Positions 60,671 to 64,000 of a DNA stretch of 64,000 nt are shown piece by piece; the stretch's first letter is position 1; every line of letters begins with the position of its first letter. Origin of the DNA: Pelomonas saccharophila_A (GTDB lineage: Bacteria > Pseudomonadota > Gammaproteobacteria > Burkholderiales > Burkholderiaceae_C); assembly GCF_031458095.1 (NCBI RefSeq), contig NZ_JAVDXU010000001.1, forward strand, positions 2,232,001 through 2,296,000. The letters run 5' to 3'. Below the pieces are notes generated by a model. That model was not told where the DNA came from. It did not search any database and saw only the letters and a list, made by a program, of their open reading frames with translations. Both the position numbers and the translations under genes were made by a program.

Positions 60671-61735
60671 ATGGATGCCCAGCCCTGGCCTCGCCTGCTG
60701 GCCTGCTGGCAGGACGGCCGGCTGCGCACGCTGCTGCTGCACGCCGACGGGCGCCGCGCCCACGCGCGCGACGAGACCATCCGCGACGGCGCGCAACTGG
60801 CGCCCGCGCTGGCCGACGCCCTCGCTGCCCTGCACCGCCCCGTGCACCATGCCGTGCTGATGACGGACACGGAGCTCGCGGCCGACACGCTGAGCAAGCG
60901 CCTGGGCCTGGCCACGCTGTGCACGGTGCCCTGGGCCCGCGCCCTGCGCCTGGCGCCGGAGGACGCTTCGGGCTGGACGGGGGCCGCACGCGCCCTGGAC
61001 CTGGCCCTGCACACGCCCGCCACCACCGGCGCCGTCAGCATGCAGATCCGCGCCGCTTATGCCCACCTGACCCGCTGCGAGCGCCGCGTTGCCGACGTCG
61101 TGCTCGCCAACCCCAGAGCTGCGCTGGAGACAGCCACGGCCCGCCTGGCCGAGGCGGCCGACGTCAGCCAGCCCCAGGTCATCCGCTTCTGCCGCGCCCT
61201 GGGCTTCGACGGCGTCAAAAGCCTGAAGCGCGCGCTGGCCGAGAGCCTGGCCAGCGGGGCCGTGGAGACGCCCGTCGGCCACCCGCTGCTGGCGCGCAGC
61301 ACCCAGGCCCTGCGCGGCCTGGACCGCGCGACGTGGGTGCGCGCCGCCGAGACGTTGGCGAGCGCCCATCAGGTCGACGTGCTGGCCGACGCGGTCCATG
61401 CGCCGCTGCGCGACCTGGCGCTGCAGGCGCTGTGGCGGGCCGGCATCCCGGCGCGGCCGCTGCTGCCGGGCGACCTGCCGCCTGCCAAGCCCGCCGCCTG
61501 CCTGGCCCTGGGCAGCGCAGCGGCACCGCTCCCCGGCGCGGCCGGTGTATGGATCACCGAGCGCGCCCAGGCCGGCGGCGCCGCCGTGCAACTCGTCACC
61601 GGCGCCGAGTCCGAGCTGGCACCAGCCATGCTTGCCACCTTGGCGCTGCAACTGCTGCTGGCCGACGTGGCCGCATCGATGCGCTCAGGGCGCCGGCCGC
61701 AGCAGCGTCCGCGCGACCCTGGGGGCGAGACGTGA
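60671..61735 (+). CDS. RpiR-type transcriptional regulator with an N-terminal extension
   Basis: 354 residues. Residues 115-190 are a RpiR helix-turn-helix (L-T-R-C-E-R-R-V-A-D-V-V ... V-S-Q-P-Q-V-I-R-F-C-R-A-L-G-F). The C-terminal half is a degenerate SIS-like domain. The first 110 residues form an unusual extra domain that is not a recognised kinase or DNA-binding fold. In related Burkholderiales, RpiR/HexR-type regulators occur fused to glucokinase, so this could be a shortened remnant, but no glucokinase motif was found. One base separates it from the permease stop. Confidence 0.82.
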   Translation: MDAQPWPRLLACWQDGRLRTLLLHADGRRAHARDETIRDGAQLAPALADALAALHRPVHHAVLMTDTELAADTLSKRLGLATLCTVPWARALRLAPEDASGWTGAARALDLALHTPATTGAVSMQIRAAYAHLTRCERRVADVVLANPRAALETATARLAEAADVSQPQVIRFCRALGFDGVKSLKRALAESLASGAVETPVGHPLLARSTQALRGLDRATWVRAAETLASAHQVDVLADAVHAPLRDLALQALWRAGIPARPLLPGDLPPAKPAACLALGSAAAPLPGAAGVWITERAQAGGAAVQLVTGAESELAPAMLATLALQLLLADVAASMRSGRRPQQRPRDPGGET

Positions 61736-61869
61736 CGGCATGATCTAGCGAAAGGCCGCTCCACGCTGGCCACGACGGCGGCGTGTGGGCGTTTGTCACG
61801 GATGAACGCGTTGCCGCCACCCGGTGGCTGCGTTATCGTGGGCCAGCCAGGTCACCGTTGGGAGGGTGC

Positions 61870-63798
61870 ATGGAACTGTCGCCACGCTGGGCATGTTGCA
61901 TAGCAGCAGCCGCGCTATGGACAGAACCCGCGGCAGCCCAGGTCGCGGCCCTGGTCGACCTCAGCCTGGAAGAACTGGGCAACGTCACCATCACCTCCAC
62001 CGCCAAGCGCGAGCAGCGCCTGGCCGACGCACCGGCCTCCCTGTTCGTCATCACGGCCGACGACATCCGCCGCTCCGGCGCGACCCGTCTGCCCGAGGCC
62101 CTGCGGCTGGCGCCCAATCTGCACATCGCCCAGGTCTACAACAGCGGCTATGCCATCAGCGCCCGCGGCTTCAACGGCAGCGCGGCCAACAAGCTGCTCG
62201 TCCTCATCGACGGCCGCTCGGTCTACACGCCGCTGTTCGCCGGCGTGTTCTGGGACGTGCAGGACGTGCTGCTGGAAGACGTCGATCGGATCGAGGTCAG
62301 CAGCGGCCCGGGCAGCACACTGTGGGGCGTCAACGCGGTCAACGGCGTCATCAACATCATCACCAGGAGGCCCGCGGCCACGCGCGGCACGCTGGCCGCC
62401 GTGTCCGCGGGTGACCAGGAGCGGGCGTCGGTGTTGCGCCACGGCTGGTCGCTGGGCAATGACGGCGACATGCGGCTGTATGTGAAGCACACGACCCAGG
62501 ACCGCACCGAGACGGCCGCCGGCACCCCGGTGGAAGACGCGGGCCACATGCTGCGCGGCGGCTTGCGCGCCGACTGGGGCCGCGGCGGCGAGCGCTTCAC
62601 GCTGCAGGGCAATGGCTATCGCGGCAACCACGGTCAGCCCCTGCCCGGCAGCATCAACATCACGGGCGTCAAGTTCGCGCTGGACACCATCACACTGTCG
62701 GGCGCCAACCTGCTGGCGCGCTGGGAGAAGCCGCTGGCTGGCGGCGACCTCAGCGTGCAGGGCTACCTCGATCGCACCGTGCGCGTGACGCCCCCCACCT
62801 TCGACGAGACCCTCAGCATCGCCGACCTCGAAGTGCAATACACGCTGCGGCCCACGCAGGCCCACACGGTCGTGCTCGGCGCCAACCATCGCCGTTCGCG
62901 CGACTATGTAGGCCATGGCGCACCGCAGTTCGCCTTCCTGCCGGCCCGCCGGGATCAGGCCTGGACCAGCCTCTACGCCCAGGATGAAATGACCCTCGCC
63001 GACAGCCTGCGACTGACGCTGGGCGCGCGTGTCGAACGCAATGACTACACGGGCAACGAGTTCCTGCCCAGCCTGCGCCTGGCCTGGAAGCCGGCGCCCG
63101 ACCAGCTGTGGTGGGCCGCGGCCACCCACACGGTCCGCGCGCCGTCGCGCCTGGACCGCGACATCTACATCCCTGCCCAGCCGCCCTTCATCCTGAACGG
63201 CGGCCCGGACTTCCGCTCCGAAACGGCCAATGTGCTGGAGCTGGGCTACCGCGGCCAGCTGAGCCCGGCCGTGACACTGTCGGCCACAGCCTTTCATGGC
63301 GACTACGACCATCTGCACACCCAGGAGCTGGCGCCCAGCGGCACCTCGGTCTATTTCGGCAATGGCATGAAAGGCCGGGTCAGCGGGCTGGAAGCCTGGG
63401 GCAGCCTGCAGGCCACCCCCTGGCTGCGCCTGCATGGCGGCCTGACGCTGCTGCGGCCCCGCCTGGAGCTCAAGCCGGGCAGCATCGACACCGCCGGCTC
63501 GGTGGCGGCGGCCGAAGGGGCGATGCCGCGCCGGACCTGGCGGCTGCGCGCCGCCCTCAACCTGCCGCGCGAAGGCGAGCTGGATCTGGTGCTGCGCCAT
63601 GTCGGTGCGCTGAGTGCCCCCAGCGTGCCGGCCTATACGGCTGTGGACCTGCGCCTGGGCGGACGGCTGTCGGCTGACGTCGACATCGCGCTGACCGCCC
63701 GCAACCTGTCTGGCAGCCATGGCGAATTCACGGACCTCCAGACGCGTACCGAGTTCGGTCGCACTATCCAGCTCCAGGTCCGAATGCGCTGGCAGTGA
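61870..63798 (+). CDS. TonB-dependent receptor (CirA/BtuB-like)
   Basis: 642 residues. Signal peptide (1-24), plug domain with D-L-S-L-E-E-L-G-N-V-T-I-T-S-T-A-K-R and S-A-R-G-F-N-G, and a C-terminal barrel ending in Trp-Gln. GGGAGGG before the ATG at 61870 decides the start. It overlaps the YfiR-like gene by one base. Receptors of this type paired with YfiR-like and GGDEF genes are linked to envelope sensing or c-di-GMP signalling; no transported ligand can be named. Confidence 0.88.
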   Translation: MELSPRWACCIAAAALWTEPAAAQVAALVDLSLEELGNVTITSTAKREQRLADAPASLFVITADDIRRSGATRLPEALRLAPNLHIAQVYNSGYAISARGFNGSAANKLLVLIDGRSVYTPLFAGVFWDVQDVLLEDVDRIEVSSGPGSTLWGVNAVNGVINIITRRPAATRGTLAAVSAGDQERASVLRHGWSLGNDGDMRLYVKHTTQDRTETAAGTPVEDAGHMLRGGLRADWGRGGERFTLQGNGYRGNHGQPLPGSINITGVKFALDTITLSGANLLARWEKPLAGGDLSVQGYLDRTVRVTPPTFDETLSIADLEVQYTLRPTQAHTVVLGANHRRSRDYVGHGAPQFAFLPARRDQAWTSLYAQDEMTLADSLRLTLGARVERNDYTGNEFLPSLRLAWKPAPDQLWWAAATHTVRAPSRLDRDIYIPAQPPFILNGGPDFRSETANVLELGYRGQLSPAVTLSATAFHGDYDHLHTQELAPSGTSVYFGNGMKGRVSGLEAWGSLQATPWLRLHGGLTLLRPRLELKPGSIDTAGSVAAAEGAMPRRTWRLRAALNLPREGELDLVLRHVGALSAPSVPAYTAVDLRLGGRLSADVDIALTARNLSGSHGEFTDLQTRTEFGRTIQLQVRMRWQ

Positions 63799-64000
63799 TG
63801 GCGAACGCTGCCCTCGTCCGCCGAATGCTGCTGCTCGCGGCGCTGGCCTGCGCCGGTGCGGCTCAGGCAGGCGAGGACGACAGCCTCGTCGAATACCAGG
63901 TCAAGGCGGCCTTTGTCTGCAAGTTCGGCAACTATGTCGAATGGCCGCCTGCGGCCTGGGGTGCGGCCGGCGAGCCCTTTCGCATCGGCGTGCTGGCCAG
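63798..64000 (+). CDS. YfiR-family (DUF4154) protein, partial
   Basis: 67 codons before the window ends. Signal peptide (M-A-N ... A-Q-A) followed by E-Y-Q-V-K-A-A-F-V-C-K-F-G-N-Y-V-E-W-P and F-R-I-G-V-L, the YfiR start pattern. Its ATG overlaps the receptor stop by one base, so it belongs to that operon. The rest, possibly including a kinase or GGDEF gene, is beyond the window. Confidence 0.85.
   Translation, partial: MANAALVRRMLLLAALACAGAAQAGEDDSLVEYQVKAAFVCKFGNYVEWPPAAWGAAGEPFRIGVLA

Overview
The window is a gene-dense, very GC-rich piece of a Gram-negative chromosome. It most likely comes from a Burkholderiales betaproteobacterium of the Roseateles / Mitsuaria / Rubrivivax / Leptothrix type. 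The support is the hslV-hslU / STAS protein / dksA / COG0523 GTPase block, the corC-lnt-glyQ-glyS-gmhB-plsC block, a PEP-CTERM sorting tail, many LysR regulators and two TonB-dependent receptors. I saw no tRNA, rRNA, CRISPR array, prophage, insertion sequence or replication origin.

Layout. 1-6.2 kb: a chemoreceptor, type III pantothenate kinase, a LuxR-type regulator, a small unknown protein, and a CadC-like regulator with a degenerate cyclase-like domain and TPR repeats. 6.2-12.4 kb is an accessory-looking island. It holds a PAP2/haloperoxidase-like protein with an octapeptide repeat and a histone-like tail, a convergent 982-residue protein with an HEFGH zinc motif, and two tandem PAS-like/LuxR regulators. 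12.5-25.9 kb is core housekeeping: hslUV, a STAS-like protein, dksA, a COG0523 GTPase, corC, lnt, glyQS, a gmhB homologue that lacks key acidic residues, plsC and a YgjP-type metallopeptidase.

25.9-38.6 kb: an MBL-fold hydrolase with a divergent MerR regulator, a TonB-like protein, a PEP-CTERM GDSL esterase, azoreductase, pirin, three LysR regulators, a pyridoxamine-phosphate-oxidase-like protein, a GST, a DUF938 methyltransferase, a TauE/SafE permease, an SDR, and an unlisted 54-residue cysteine-rich metallothionein-like ORF. Three copies of a structured intergenic repeat with compensatory stem changes lie here, plus a candidate small RNA ending in a terminator. 38.6-51.4 kb: a branched-chain amino-acid-type ABC transporter with a natural LivM-LivG fusion, an SbmA/YddA-like ABC exporter, a BON lipoprotein, an AsmA-like protein, a DUF1328 protein, a MarR/MFS pair with a readable promoter-operator, and a QseBC-type two-component system.

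51.6-61.7 kb is a starch/maltodextrin utilisation locus on the plus strand, with mostly overlapping genes. A TonB-dependent receptor brings in oligosaccharide, GH13 and GH97 enzymes cut it to glucose, a FucP/GluP-type permease takes up sugar and an RpiR-type protein probably regulates. A flavin-dependent tryptophan-halogenase-like gene sits in the middle. 61.9-64 kb begins a second TonB-dependent receptor / YfiR-like operon that runs off the end.

Start codons were chosen from Shine-Dalgarno spacing, overlaps and family boundaries. No database search was possible, so family names rest on recognised motifs.
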